Assembly: GCF_002077155.1 (NCBI RefSeq)
Contig: NZ_CP015027.1
Span: forward strand, 3,171,442-3,235,441
Length of the DNA: 64,000 nucleotides
DNA from: Sporosarcina sp. P33
GTDB lineage: Bacteria; Bacillota; Bacilli; Bacillales_A; Planococcaceae
Reading direction: 5' to 3'
The position numbers and the translations under genes are program-made. How positions within the stretch are numbered: position 1 is the stretch's first letter; every line of letters starts with the position of its first letter. Of the stretch, positions 1 through 9,951 are shown in pieces. The notes beneath the pieces were generated by a model that saw only the letters and a list, made by a program, of their open reading frames with translations, had not been told where the DNA came from and ran no database searches.

Positions 1-1007
1 TCAAACAAACACTGGGAACGAAGCTGTTCATACCCGGCCATCACTATCAGAAAAATGAAGTGATTCAGTTTGCGGACGCCACGGGCGACTCGCTGCAGCT
101 GGCGCAAATTTGCGCAGCCAATGAACAGGCGGAGCATATTGTTTTTTGCGGTGTGCACTTCATGGCGGAAACCGCGGATATTTTGACAACGGAACATCAA
201 AAAGTCTATTTGCCTGATATGCGGGCAGGCTGCTCGATGGCGGATATGGCGGATATATATCAGACAGAACGTGCGTGGGATGAGCTGCAGGCGCGTTTTG
301 GGGATACGATTCTGCCGCTGACGTATGTGAATTCGACCGCCGCGATTAAAGCATTCGTCGGCCGCAGCGGCGGGGCGACGGTAACGTCATCGAACGCCAA
401 AAAAATTGTTGAATGGGCGTTCACGCAGAAAAAGCGAATTTTATTTTTGCCTGACCAGCATCTGGGGCGAAATACAGCATATGATCTGGGTGTGCCGCTC
501 GATCATATGGCTGTTTGGAACCCGATTACAGATGAATTGGAATACGACGGGCAGGATGAAAACTGCCGGGTGATTTTGTGGAAAGGTCATTGTTCAGTCC
601 ACGAAAATTTCACTGTGGAAAATATCCGCCAGTTAAGGGAAAATGATCCCGGGCGGCGGATTATTGTTCATCCTGAATGTTCTCATGAAGTCGTCATGAA
701 ATCTGATGATAACGGCTCGACGAAATATATTATTGACCAAATTGAAGCGGCGCCGCCAGGCACGAAATGGGCGATCGGCACGGAGATGAATTTAGTGAAC
801 CGGCTGATGGAAAACCACCCTGAGCAGGACATCATTTCATTGAATCCGTTAATGTGCCCGTGTCTGACTATGAACCGCATTGACTTGCCGCACTTATTAT
901 GGAGTCTTGAAAACATCATGGAAGGCGCCGAACAGAATATTATCAAAGTGGATGAGGTGACCTCAGCTGAAGCAGTAAATGCGCTTGAACGTATGCTCCG
1001 CTGTTAA
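1..1007 (+). CDS. nadA: Quinolinate synthase NadA (5' end outside window)
   Basis: NadA condenses iminoaspartate with dihydroxyacetone phosphate to quinolinate in de novo NAD synthesis, using a [4Fe-4S] cluster. The reading frame is already open at base 3, and the residues before the first possible start (GTG at 60) read as NadA ([14 protein letters not shown]), so the gene begins upstream of the window. Three cysteines in the usual cluster contexts are visible: FCGVHF, HPECSHE and MCPCLTMN. The family is about 367 residues, so roughly 30 N-terminal residues are missing. No other nad gene is in the window except nadD at 25.8 kb. Identification is very secure; only the start is unknown. Confidence 0.97.
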   Translation, partial: KQTLGTKLFIPGHHYQKNEVIQFADATGDSLQLAQICAANEQAEHIVFCGVHFMAETADILTTEHQKVYLPDMRAGCSMADMADIYQTERAWDELQARFGDTILPLTYVNSTAAIKAFVGRSGGATVTSSNAKKIVEWAFTQKKRILFLPDQHLGRNTAYDLGVPLDHMAVWNPITDELEYDGQDENCRVILWKGHCSVHENFTVENIRQLRENDPGRRIIVHPECSHEVVMKSDDNGSTKYIIDQIEAAPPGTKWAIGTEMNLVNRLMENHPEQDIISLNPLMCPCLTMNRIDLPHLLWSLENIMEGAEQNIIKVDEVTSAEAVNALERMLRC

Positions 1008-1039
1008 TGGAGAAACGCCCGTTTCTGCTCCTTTGACAC

Positions 1040-1067
1040 TTGACAATTACTCTGAATATTGTATGAT
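1040..1067 (+). promoter_or_regulatory. SigA promoter of the proB T-box operon
   Basis: TTGACA at 1040-1045 and TATGAT at 1062-1067 are 16 bp apart. A second TTGACA lies at 1033-1038. Transcription would start near 1074, just before the T-box leader. Confidence 0.7.
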
Positions 1068-1073
1068 TGGTGA

Positions 1074-1318
1074 AAATGATGTTGAACGCTGAAGAAGGAC
1101 CAGTAGATAAAGAGCATGTGTAAGAGAGCGGAATCCACCGGCTGCAAGTTTCCGTCACAATGCCTTGTTGAACCTGCCTTTTGAGTCCTGTGCAAACACA
1201 GGCGCGTCACCCGGCGTTATGGGGAGAGCGGGATTCATGTATATGGATCCAATGATGGTGGCACCGCGGAAGTTACGTCCTTTCGTCCTGATTATATCGG
1301 GACGATTGGACTTTTTTT
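1074..1318 (+). promoter_or_regulatory. T-box riboswitch upstream of proBA (probably proline)
   Basis: A leader of about 245 nt carries the T-box core GGTGGCACCGCGG near 1257-1269. It is followed by a terminator stem (GTCC..CGTCC pairing with GGGACG..GGAC) and a T run ending at 1318. T-boxes sense uncharged tRNA through a specifier codon. The best candidate is CCT (Pro) at 1173-1175, directly after GAA and followed by a purine, which fits proBA. An overlapping CTG (Leu) is the alternative register, followed by a pyrimidine and so less typical. The T-box class is secure; the amino acid is an inference. Confidence 0.88.
1277..1318 (+). terminator. T-box terminator stem before proB
   Basis: Arms GTCC-tt-TCGTCC and GGGACGA-tt-GGAC close around an AT-rich loop and are followed by seven T. 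This is the default terminator of the T-box switch. Confidence 0.85.
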
Positions 1319-1364
1319 AATTGCATACAGTGAAGTAACAAGTAGAAACGGCAGGCGAATGTAG

Positions 1365-2459
1365 ATGAAAAAACAGAGGATAGTAGTAAAAATCGGCAGC
1401 AGTTCTTTAACGAATGATAACGGTGAAATTGATCAGGTGAAATTTAACGATCATGTGGACGCGCTGGCGATGCTGAAAAACGTCGGTCATGAAGTAATTG
1501 TTGTATCTTCAGGAGCTGTGGCAGCGGGTTTTGCGCGGCTCGGATATTCTTCCCGTCCGCTGACCATCAAAGGCAAGCAGGCGGCTGCAGCAGTAGGGCA
1601 AAGTCTGCTGATCCAGTCGTATATCGAACGGTTCAGCACACATAAAATTGTGCCTGCTCAAATTTTGCTGACACGCCTGGATTTTGCGGATCGTGACCGC
1701 TACCGTAATGCGTTTGCGGCGATGTCAGAATTGCTGGACCGCGGGATTATGCCGATCATCAATGAAAATGACACCGTCTCGATTGATGAGCTGACATTTG
1801 GCGACAATGATATGCTGTCTGCATTGGTCAGCGGCTTTTTGCATGCAGACCAATTAATAATACTGACAGACGTTAACGGAATTTATACGAGCAACCCACG
1901 TACCGACCCGGATGCAGTGCGTTTGACCAAGCTGGATGAAATTACAGATGAACTTCTCGGGGGAACCGATGAAACGGGTTCTAAAGTGGGTACAGGGGGA
2001 ATGCGCTCCAAACTTCTGGCTGCCAGAACCGCACATACGCTGGCAGTTCCGGTCTTTATCGGGACAGGCTATGGTCAGACAAAATTACTCGACATTTTAA
2101 AAGGTCACGGGGACGGAACGTATATTTCCAGTCCTGCCGCTACTACAATCAACACGAACCGGCAGTGGATTGCCCTTCATTCGGAATCTACAGGACGTCT
2201 GTACGTTGATAAAGGTGCAGAAGAAGCCATCGTGCATAACGGCCGCAGTCTGCTGCCGGCAGGTGTGTTTAAAGTGCAGGGGAGTTTTGAGGTCGGTGAA
2301 GTGGTGGAAGTATTCGGGCTCAATGGTCTGATTGGCAAAGGTGAAGTGACTTACTCATCTGAGCAATTAAAGAAAACAATTGCCGAACGGGACAAGCAGG
2401 AAGATTTCAAGCCAATGCTGGAAGTCATTCACAGAGACCGCTGGGTACAACTACAATAA
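1365..2459 (+). CDS. proB: Glutamate 5-kinase ProB
   Basis: ProB phosphorylates glutamate to gamma-glutamyl phosphate, the first and feedback-controlled step of proline synthesis. The 364-residue product starts VVKIGSSSL and has the amino-acid kinase fold to about residue 260, with the NENDTVS and FGDNDMLSA substrate motifs and GTGGM. A PUA domain follows to the C terminus, as in the full-length bacterial type. The ATG at 1365 gives the usual N terminus although the Shine-Dalgarno is weak. It is the first gene of proB-proA-ilvE and lies directly behind the T-box, so its transcription should respond to charging of the sensed tRNA, probably tRNA-Pro. Confidence 0.97.
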   Translation: MKKQRIVVKIGSSSLTNDNGEIDQVKFNDHVDALAMLKNVGHEVIVVSSGAVAAGFARLGYSSRPLTIKGKQAAAAVGQSLLIQSYIERFSTHKIVPAQILLTRLDFADRDRYRNAFAAMSELLDRGIMPIINENDTVSIDELTFGDNDMLSALVSGFLHADQLIILTDVNGIYTSNPRTDPDAVRLTKLDEITDELLGGTDETGSKVGTGGMRSKLLAARTAHTLAVPVFIGTGYGQTKLLDILKGHGDGTYISSPAATTINTNRQWIALHSESTGRLYVDKGAEEAIVHNGRSLLPAGVFKVQGSFEVGEVVEVFGLNGLIGKGEVTYSSEQLKKTIAERDKQEDFKPMLEVIHRDRWVQLQ

Positions 2460-2477
2460 AAAAGGGGCGAATGGAAG

Positions 2478-3722
2478 ATGAGTGAAATCAGACGTAAAGG
2501 AAAAGCAGCTAAAGAAGCAAGTGTTGCACTGAATATCGCAACGACAGAAGAGAAAAACGAAGCGCTGCGGCTGATTGCGGATCAGTTGCTGGAAGAACAG
2601 GAACAGCTGCTTGCGGAAAACAAAAAAGATATAGAAGAAGGCCGCAAAAAAGGGATTGAATCGGCTGTCCTTGACCGGATTCTATTGACTCCAGACCGCA
2701 TTGAAGCGATGGCGGAAGGCGTCCGTCTGCTGATTGACCTGAAAGATCCGATCGGCGAGACACTTGAAGATATTACGAAAGACAACGGCCTGCATATCGT
2801 CAAGAAGCGTGTGCCGATCGGCGTGATCGCAATGATCTATGAAGCGCGTCCTAATGTTACAATTGACGCGGCCTCACTGGCATTGAAAACAGGAAACGCC
2901 GTCGTGTTGCGCGGCAGTTCGTCAGCCAAATATTCTAACCTCGCACTTTGGCGCGTTATTCAGCGCGGACTTGAGAAGAGTTCATTGCCAGTCGATTCCG
3001 TTCAGCTGATTGAAGATACGAGCCGTGAGACAGCGAAAGAATTGTTTACGCTCACTGACTATTTGGATGTGCTGATTCCTCGCGGGGGAGCAAAACTAAT
3101 TGAAACAGTCATTCGTGAATCTACGGTGCCTGTTATTGAGACTGGTGCAGGGAATTGTCATTTATTCATCGACGAAACGGCGGATGAGCAAATGGCAATC
3201 GACATTGTCGTCAATGCAAAAACACATCGCCCATCCGTCTGTAACGCTATTGAAACCGTATTGATTGACCGCAGCTGGCTGACGGAGCACGGAGAGAAAT
3301 TAATTGGTGCATTACGTGAAAAAAATGTCCGGCTGCAGGGAGATGCTGCAGTGCGCACATTTGATCCGTCCATCGAGGCTGTCGAACAGAATGACTGGTC
3401 CGGTGAATTCCTGGACTTGACACTGCGCATGAAAAGTGTGGAAAATGTTCAGCAGGCGCTCGATCATATCGCGCAATACAGCACGAAACACTCAGAGGGA
3501 ATCATTACTCAGAACGATGAGCACGCAGAACGATTCCTGAACAGTGTAGATGCGGCGGCAGTGTACGTGAATGCATCCACCCGTTTCACAGATGGGTTTG
3601 AATTCGGTTACGGCGCAGAAATAGGCATCAGTACACAAAAGCTTCATGCCAGAGGGCCGATGGGATTAGAAGCATTGACTTCTTCCAAGTTTGTTATTCG
3701 CGGAACGGGCCAAATCAGATAA
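2478..3722 (+). CDS. proA: Gamma-glutamyl phosphate reductase ProA
   Basis: ProA reduces gamma-glutamyl phosphate with NADPH to glutamate-5-semialdehyde, which cyclises on the way to proline. The 414-residue protein has the aldehyde-dehydrogenase-type NAD(P)-binding region in the first 230 residues and the catalytic cysteine at about 255 in HRPSVCNAIE. The C-terminal FGYGAEIGISTQKLHARGP signature is present. The length is normal. It begins 18 nt after proB stops, and ilvE follows 19 nt after its own stop, so the three genes are almost certainly co-transcribed. Confidence 0.97.
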   Translation: MSEIRRKGKAAKEASVALNIATTEEKNEALRLIADQLLEEQEQLLAENKKDIEEGRKKGIESAVLDRILLTPDRIEAMAEGVRLLIDLKDPIGETLEDITKDNGLHIVKKRVPIGVIAMIYEARPNVTIDAASLALKTGNAVVLRGSSSAKYSNLALWRVIQRGLEKSSLPVDSVQLIEDTSRETAKELFTLTDYLDVLIPRGGAKLIETVIRESTVPVIETGAGNCHLFIDETADEQMAIDIVVNAKTHRPSVCNAIETVLIDRSWLTEHGEKLIGALREKNVRLQGDAAVRTFDPSIEAVEQNDWSGEFLDLTLRMKSVENVQQALDHIAQYSTKHSEGIITQNDEHAERFLNSVDAAAVYVNASTRFTDGFEFGYGAEIGISTQKLHARGPMGLEALTSSKFVIRGTGQIR

Positions 3723-3741
3723 CTTATCAGGAGGTTTTACT

Positions 3742-4821
3742 ATGACAACCGAGAAACAGATCACAATCAATCAGACGACACAGCCGAAAAACAAACCGGC
3801 GGCAAATGACCCGCTCGCTTTCGGAACGATTTTCACAGATCATATGTTTGTAATGGATTATACAGACGGCACGGGATGGCATGACGCACGCATTGAACCG
3901 TATGAGCCGTTCTTGCTCGATCCGGCGGCTATCGTCCTGCATTACGGGCAAACCGTATTTGAAGGATTGAAAGCGTATCTGAACGAAGATAAAGAAGTTG
4001 TGCTGTTCCGTCCTGAAGAAAATATGAAACGGTTAAATCGATCCAATGACAGATTATGCATGCCGATGTTTGATGAAGAATTCGTGCTGGAAGCATTAAA
4101 ACAATTGGTTTCTCTCGATAAAAACTGGATTCCTGACAGACAAGGAACATCGCTGTATGTACGTCCCTTCATTTTTGCCACGCAGCCCTATTTAGGTGTA
4201 GCGCCTTCCAAAACGTACCGCCTGATGATCATTTTATCTCCGGTCGGTCCGTATTATAAAGAAGGTATGAACCCCGTGAAAATCGCAGTGGAATCCCAGT
4301 ACGTCCGAGCGGCTGCGGGCGGTACCGGCAGTGCGAAAACAGCAGGAAACTATGCAGGAGCCATGAAAGCGCAGGAAGTGGCTGAAGCGGGCGGTTACTC
4401 TCAAGTTCTTTGGCTCGATGCGAAAGAACATTGTTATATCGAAGAAGTCGGAGCGATGAACGTTTTCTTCAAAATTAACGGAGAAATTATTACGCCTGCG
4501 CTCAATGGAAGCATTCTCGAAGGGATTACACGTAAATCAGTCATTGAATTACTGGAATCATGGGACATGCCTGTTACCGAGCGCAAAATATCTATTCACG
4601 AAATCATCGAAGCAAATGAAGCAGGCACGCTTGAAGAAGCGTTCGGCACAGGTACAGCCGCGGTCATTTCTCCGATAGGCGAACTGTTCTTTGAAGGCAA
4701 AAAATGCGAAATCAATCACAATGAAATCGGAGAGCTTTCATTGAAGCTATACGATACGATTACAGGTATTCAGACAGGTAAAGTGGAAGATCCGTTCAAC
4801 TGGGTCGTTGCTGTTGACTAA
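3742..4821 (+). CDS. ilvE: Branched-chain amino acid aminotransferase
   Basis: A class IV PLP-dependent aminotransferase of 359 residues that interconverts leucine, isoleucine and valine with their 2-oxo acids. The PLP lysine is about residue 199 in GSAKTAGNYAG, and the family motifs EVGAMNVFF and EAFGTGTAAV are present. The ATG at 3742 is chosen because AGGAGG precedes it at good spacing; an in-frame upstream ATG overlaps proA and has no ribosome site. Its position as third gene behind a T-box with proBA is unusual. B. subtilis has two such enzymes (IlvE/YbgE and IlvK/YwaA), and which one this matches cannot be settled here. Confidence 0.93.
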   Translation: MTTEKQITINQTTQPKNKPAANDPLAFGTIFTDHMFVMDYTDGTGWHDARIEPYEPFLLDPAAIVLHYGQTVFEGLKAYLNEDKEVVLFRPEENMKRLNRSNDRLCMPMFDEEFVLEALKQLVSLDKNWIPDRQGTSLYVRPFIFATQPYLGVAPSKTYRLMIILSPVGPYYKEGMNPVKIAVESQYVRAAAGGTGSAKTAGNYAGAMKAQEVAEAGGYSQVLWLDAKEHCYIEEVGAMNVFFKINGEIITPALNGSILEGITRKSVIELLESWDMPVTERKISIHEIIEANEAGTLEEAFGTGTAAVISPIGELFFEGKKCEINHNEIGELSLKLYDTITGIQTGKVEDPFNWVVAVD

Positions 4822-4850
4822 TTTTCATCACAAATGATATCGAATGGTCC

Positions 4851-4879
4851 GTGACAACTGCGTGGCTGTGAAGTACACT
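4851..4879 (+). promoter_or_regulatory. Possible SigA promoter for the lipoprotein gene
   Basis: GTGACA at 4851-4856 and TACACT at 4874-4879 are 17 bp apart, 32 bp before the ATG. No terminator was recognised after ilvE, so read-through is also possible. Confidence 0.45.
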
Positions 4880-4911
4880 GTAAATAGTTTTGATTGAAGG
4901 GGAGTTTCCTG

Positions 4912-5712
4912 ATGAACAAAAGATTTTTCGTTCTATTCCTGGCAGTAATCCTATTTACAATGACAGGATGCGGAAAAACATCTTCCGCGCCGTCAAGTGC
5001 GGAAGATGTTTTGAAAAAAGCGGATCATGCGATGAGTAAACTCGAATCCGTTCATACAAGTATCAGTTTTGATGAGAGCAGTGTCACGTCCAATCCTCCG
5101 AAACGCACGAGCCAAAACGTTCAAGTGCAGGCGGATTTTCAACGGCATCCGCTGATGGTTTCAGAGGAAGTGGTCTGGAAAGCGCCTTTGCAAACAGCGA
5201 GAAACATCAAGCTGTTCCGCCAGGGCGATGAGCTGGCGATGCATGAAAGACTGGTAAAAGATAAAAAAGGCTGGCAAGAAATAACCGAAGATCAGCGCGC
5301 TCAGCTGCTTGGTGTTTGGGTTCCGTTTGCATCCCCTGTAATGGATTTGTCGCTGCTTGAGCCATTCGCAGATGATGCGAAACTGGAAAAAATCGATTAC
5401 GGCTATGCGCTGCAGTTTTCGCTGTCGCCGGCGGACTACCGCAAGCTGATGGAATTGGTTTCTGTGAACAGTGAACAACCGGAGCAATTTATCCATACAC
5501 ACGGCGGGTTTCCTGTCATCGATAAACTCGATATAGAGCTGAAAATCAATGATCAGACGATGTTTGTAACAGGAGTGAAAATGTCGGCAAATGTAACCAG
5601 TTATTTTAAACGGGATTATATCCGATATAAACAAAAGCTGGATGCAACGTACAGTTATTTCAATGATATTGATGCCATCCAGACTCCGAAAGATGCCAAG
5701 ATGTTTCAATAA
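4912..5712 (+). CDS. Putative lipoprotein, DUF6612-like
   Basis: A 266-residue exported lipoprotein of unknown function. The first 20 residues form a lipoprotein signal (MNKRFF, a hydrophobic stretch, then the lipobox TMTGC with Cys20 as the lipidated residue). The mature part starts with a Ser-rich linker and AEDVLKKADHAMSKLESVH, which resembles the DUF6612/LolA-like proteins of Bacillales. The ATG at 4912 is chosen because AAGGGGAG lies at good spacing; an upstream in-frame start would bury the signal peptide. It stands alone between ilvE and the terminator shared with rarA. The family call is from memory of sequence style; function is unknown. Confidence 0.85.
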   Translation: MNKRFFVLFLAVILFTMTGCGKTSSAPSSAEDVLKKADHAMSKLESVHTSISFDESSVTSNPPKRTSQNVQVQADFQRHPLMVSEEVVWKAPLQTARNIKLFRQGDELAMHERLVKDKKGWQEITEDQRAQLLGVWVPFASPVMDLSLLEPFADDAKLEKIDYGYALQFSLSPADYRKLMELVSVNSEQPEQFIHTHGGFPVIDKLDIELKINDQTMFVTGVKMSANVTSYFKRDYIRYKQKLDATYSYFNDIDAIQTPKDAKMFQ

Positions 5713-5752
5713 AAAACTCCACATTTGCCGTCCGGCAGGTGTGGAGTTTTGT
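5712..5752. terminator. Bidirectional terminator between lipoprotein gene and rarA
   Basis: AAAACTCCACA and TGTGGAGTTTT form an 11-bp stem around an inner GCCG..CGGC hairpin. T runs on both strands suit the two convergent genes. Confidence 0.85.
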
Positions 5753-5796
5753 TTATGGAATTACTTCTGTTTTACATGAAATCTGCAAATATACTG

Positions 5797-7092
5797 TCAG
5801 CGTGCAGTTTTTTTAGATTTGAACGACTGCAGCCGCTTATGGATGGCAGCCATTCTCGTTTCTTCCCCCGCTTCAACCGGCGTGTAAAACGCAGCATCCG
5901 CCAGCGTATCAGGGAGGTATTGCTGATCGGTCCAGCCGCCGAATGTGCCGACGGGCGTCGCGTGCGGATAGACGTAGCCGCCATGCCCGAGTGCAGCTGA
6001 TCCTCCGTAATGTGTGTCCCGCAAATGCATAGGAATCTCTCCTGTCGGTTTTTCGTGCAGCATTTTCGTTGCGGCGTCGATTGCTTTATAGGCCGAGTTC
6101 GATTTCGACGCCAGACACATTTCTACTATTGCCACGGAAAGCGGAATACGTGCTTCCGGCATCCCGAGCCGCAAAGCCGCGTCTGTAGCCGCCAGAACAT
6201 GGCTGCCGATCGCCGGTGCCGCCAAGCCGATATCCTCATAGCTCATGACAAGCATCCGTCTTGTAACGGCTGTCAAGTCGCCAATCTCAAGCAGCTGCGC
6301 CAAATAATACAATGCGGCATCGACATCGCTGCCGCGCACACTTTTTTGAAGCGCGGATAATAAGTTGAAATGGTGCGAGCCTTTTTTATCGCCCAGCAGA
6401 CTGATGCGGGTGAGCAGCTGAGAAAGCAAATCGTCTTCCACGACGATTACCCCGTCTTCTTCATCACTCGCTGCGAGCAATGATTCAAGAAACGTCAGTG
6501 CTTTTCTGGCATCGCCATTCACACCTTCCGCAATTTTTTCGAGCTGCTCTTTTGTGATTTGAATAGATTCCTTACCCAGTCCTTTTTTCTCGTCCTTTAA
6601 GGTCCGTTCGAGTAATTCAAGCAGGTCCTCAGGCTGCAGCCGTTTCAGCTGGACAATCTCTCCGCACCGGGATCGGATGGCTGGATTGACATCGTGGAAC
6701 GGATTTTCTGTCGTCGCTCCAATCAGTACAATCGATCCGCTTTCTACGTGCGGAAGCAAAGTATCCTGCTGCAATTTATTGAAACGGTGAATTTCATCGA
6801 GAAACAGCAGTACCTTTCCTGTCATTCTCGCTTCTTTTACGACATCCTCGACATCTTTCTTTCCCGCCACCGTGGCATTCAGCGCGATGAACGGCAATTT
6901 TGAAGTGCCTGCAATGGCATAGGCAAGAGAAGTTTTGCCTATGCCCGGTTCTCCGTATAGTAAAAGAGACGGAACATGTCCGTTCTTGATCATCCGATAT
7001 AAGGGAGTATGGCTGCCAATGACGTGGTTCTGTCCGATGACTTCATCAATCGTACCGGGCCGCATGCGAAAGGCCAAAGGTTCATTATGCAT
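5797..7092 (-). CDS. rarA: Replication-associated recombination protein A (RarA/MgsA AAA+ ATPase)
   Basis: RarA is a clamp-loader-like AAA+ ATPase acting at stalled replication forks. The 431-residue protein has Walker A GEPGIGKTS, Walker B LFLDEIHRFNK, sensor 1 GATTENPF and the C-terminal MgsA tetramerisation region (PVAIVEMCLASKSN-like stretch, HYGGSAALGHGGYVYP). I start at 7092 because AAGGAGG lies just upstream on the minus strand. The longer frame to 7173 adds 27 residues without a ribosome site and covers the promoter region. It is divergent from cymR, and the family length (about 420) fits. Confidence 0.95.
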   Translation of the reverse strand: MHNEPLAFRMRPGTIDEVIGQNHVIGSHTPLYRMIKNGHVPSLLLYGEPGIGKTSLAYAIAGTSKLPFIALNATVAGKKDVEDVVKEARMTGKVLLFLDEIHRFNKLQQDTLLPHVESGSIVLIGATTENPFHDVNPAIRSRCGEIVQLKRLQPEDLLELLERTLKDEKKGLGKESIQITKEQLEKIAEGVNGDARKALTFLESLLAASDEEDGVIVVEDDLLSQLLTRISLLGDKKGSHHFNLLSALQKSVRGSDVDAALYYLAQLLEIGDLTAVTRRMLVMSYEDIGLAAPAIGSHVLAATDAALRLGMPEARIPLSVAIVEMCLASKSNSAYKAIDAATKMLHEKPTGEIPMHLRDTHYGGSAALGHGGYVYPHATPVGTFGGWTDQQYLPDTLADAAFYTPVEAGEETRMAAIHKRLQSFKSKKTAR

Positions 7093-7123
7093 GTATATCC
7101 TCCTTGCGTACGTTTGTTCTTTC

Positions 7124-7152
7124 ATTATAACGTAAAACATTAGTGAAGTCAT
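7124..7152 (-). promoter_or_regulatory. Possible SigA promoter of rarA
   Basis: On the minus strand ATGACT (7147-7152) and TATAAT (7124-7129) are 17 bp apart. The -35 box directly abuts that of the cymR promoter on the other strand. Confidence 0.5.
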
Positions 7153-7180
7153 TTGGAAGAACCAGTGATACAATTATGCT
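7153..7180 (+). promoter_or_regulatory. Possible SigA promoter of cymR
   Basis: TTGGAA (7153-7158) and TATGCT (7175-7180) are 16 bp apart, about 40 bp before the cymR ATG. A TATACT at 7180-7185 is an alternative -10. Confidence 0.4.
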
Positions 7181-7219
7181 ATACTGATTTCAGCAATTTT
7201 AGTAAAGGACGATGCCCAC

Positions 7220-7639
7220 ATGAAAATATCTACTAAAGGACGATACGGACTTACAGTAATAGTAGAATTAGGACGGAAATATGGAGAAGGACCTGTACCT
7301 CTGCGGAAGATCGCAGAAGAGCAAAATCTCTCTGAAGCATACCTCGAGCAGCTGATTCCCCCGCTGCGCAACAGCGGACTGGTGAAAAGTGTGCGCGGTG
7401 CCTACGGCGGTTATAAACTCGCGAAAGATCCTTCTGAGATTACAGCAGGAGATATTATCCGTCTGCTGGAAGGTCCGATTCAGTTAGTCGAAGGATTAGA
7501 CGATGACGAGATTCCGCAGCGTGAATTGTGGAAACGGATCGGAGACGCGATTCGAGGAGTGTTAGATCATACAACTATTAAAGATTTAATTGAATTTGAT
7601 GATTCTTCCGCTGCGGATGAATACATGTTCTATATTTAA
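7220..7639 (+). CDS. cymR: Rrf2-family transcriptional regulator CymR
   Basis: CymR represses cysteine and methionine uptake and synthesis genes in Firmicutes, with CysK as co-repressor partner. The 139-residue protein has the Rrf2 winged helix from MKISTKGRYGLT through LRNSGLVKSVRGAYGGY and ends EYMFYI, as in B. subtilis CymR (138 residues). It contains no cysteine, which argues against the Fe-S type IscR of this family. It lies 12 nt before iscS, so repressor and cysteine desulfurase are probably co-transcribed. Confidence 0.93.
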   Translation: MKISTKGRYGLTVIVELGRKYGEGPVPLRKIAEEQNLSEAYLEQLIPPLRNSGLVKSVRGAYGGYKLAKDPSEITAGDIIRLLEGPIQLVEGLDDDEIPQRELWKRIGDAIRGVLDHTTIKDLIEFDDSSAADEYMFYI

Positions 7640-7651
7640 AGGAGTTTTCTA

Positions 7652-8800
7652 ATGAAACCTGTTATTTATTTAGACCATGCCGCTACGACGCCTATGCATC
7701 CGGCTGTACTGGAACGGTTCACTGACGTACTGGATGATACGTACGGCAATCCGTCGAGTACACATCAGGCCGGCAGACACGCGAAAAAAATGCTGGAGGA
7801 CGCGCGGAAAACGCTGGCATCTTCTATTAACGCATCGCCTAATGAAATTATTCTCACTTCAGGCGGAACGGAAGCAGATAACTTGGCTATTTTCGGAACT
7901 GCACAGTCGATGCAAATGCACGGGCGCCATATCATTACAACTGAAATTGAACATCATGCGGTGTTAAACCCGTGTAAACAACTGGAGTCACAAGGCTATA
8001 ACGTGACTTATTTGCAGCCCGACATCAACGGGCTCATTACAGCACAACAAGTGCAGCAGGCGCTGACAGATGAAACGATTCTGGTGTCTGTTATGTACGG
8101 CAATAATGAAGTCGGCACCATTCAGCCCATCGCTGAAATAGGCCAGATACTTTCCTCGCATCAGGCGGTGTTCCATACCGATGCGGTGCAGGCTTACGGC
8201 GCGTGTCAGCTGGACGTGGAGCAAATGCAAGTGGATTTGCTGTCCGTCTCAGCCCATAAACTGAATGGTCCTAAAGGAATCGGATTCCTATATCAGCGCA
8301 ACGGTAAAATGCTTGCAGGTCAGGTGCTCGGCGGAGCGCAGGAGAAAAAGCGCAGAGCAGGCACAGAGAATGTTCCGGCTGCTGTCGCGTTCGCAGAAGC
8401 GGTTTCCATAGCCGAGCAGTCAAAACAAGAGCACGCTATTACGTATTCAGCATATAAACAACAAATGGAGGAAGTGTTCGGACGCCGCGGCTTGCATTTT
8501 CAACCGACCGTTCCGGCTGCTGTTCCGTCATTATCACATATTTATCATGTATCGTTTCCCGGTACCGACGTGGAAACATTTTTAATGAGTCTGGATTTGG
8601 AAGGCATCGCTGTCTCAAGCGGTTCTGCCTGTACAGCAGGCTCTTTTGAACCGTCGCATGTTGTAACAGCAATGTTCGGCAACGAGTCGGAGAATGCCAG
8701 AAATTCGATACGCATCAGCTTCGGCTACGGCCTTACTCCGTCTTCGGTGGAAGAGGCCGCAGAACGGATCGCACACGTCGTTAAACGATTAGTGAAATGA
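7652..8800 (+). CDS. iscS: Cysteine desulfurase (IscS/NifS type, YrvO-like)
   Basis: A PLP enzyme that takes sulfur from cysteine as a persulfide. The 382-residue chain has the PLP lysine at about 203 in SAHKLNGPKG and the active-site cysteine at about 327 in SSGSACTAGS. The long flexible loop around that cysteine marks the group I (IscS/NifS) type rather than SufS. The next gene is mnmA, 20 nt on. In B. subtilis the equivalent YrvO donates sulfur to MnmA for tRNA s2U34, and the arrangement supports the same role here. No iscU or other Fe-S scaffold gene is nearby. Confidence 0.95.
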   Translation: MKPVIYLDHAATTPMHPAVLERFTDVLDDTYGNPSSTHQAGRHAKKMLEDARKTLASSINASPNEIILTSGGTEADNLAIFGTAQSMQMHGRHIITTEIEHHAVLNPCKQLESQGYNVTYLQPDINGLITAQQVQQALTDETILVSVMYGNNEVGTIQPIAEIGQILSSHQAVFHTDAVQAYGACQLDVEQMQVDLLSVSAHKLNGPKGIGFLYQRNGKMLAGQVLGGAQEKKRRAGTENVPAAVAFAEAVSIAEQSKQEHAITYSAYKQQMEEVFGRRGLHFQPTVPAAVPSLSHIYHVSFPGTDVETFLMSLDLEGIAVSSGSACTAGSFEPSHVVTAMFGNESENARNSIRISFGYGLTPSSVEEAAERIAHVVKRLVK

Positions 8801-8808
8801 ATCAGTAA

Positions 8809-9939
<1,131 letters not shown>

Positions 9940-9951
9940 GGAGGCAGCAGC

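Noticed and set aside
1173..1177. Leucine specifier (CTG) for the proB T-box
   Set aside because: Followed by a pyrimidine and inconsistent with proBA; CCT fits better, though it is not proven.
5161..5724. 187-residue minus-strand frame
   Set aside because: Antisense to the lipoprotein gene and running into the terminator; no ribosome site.
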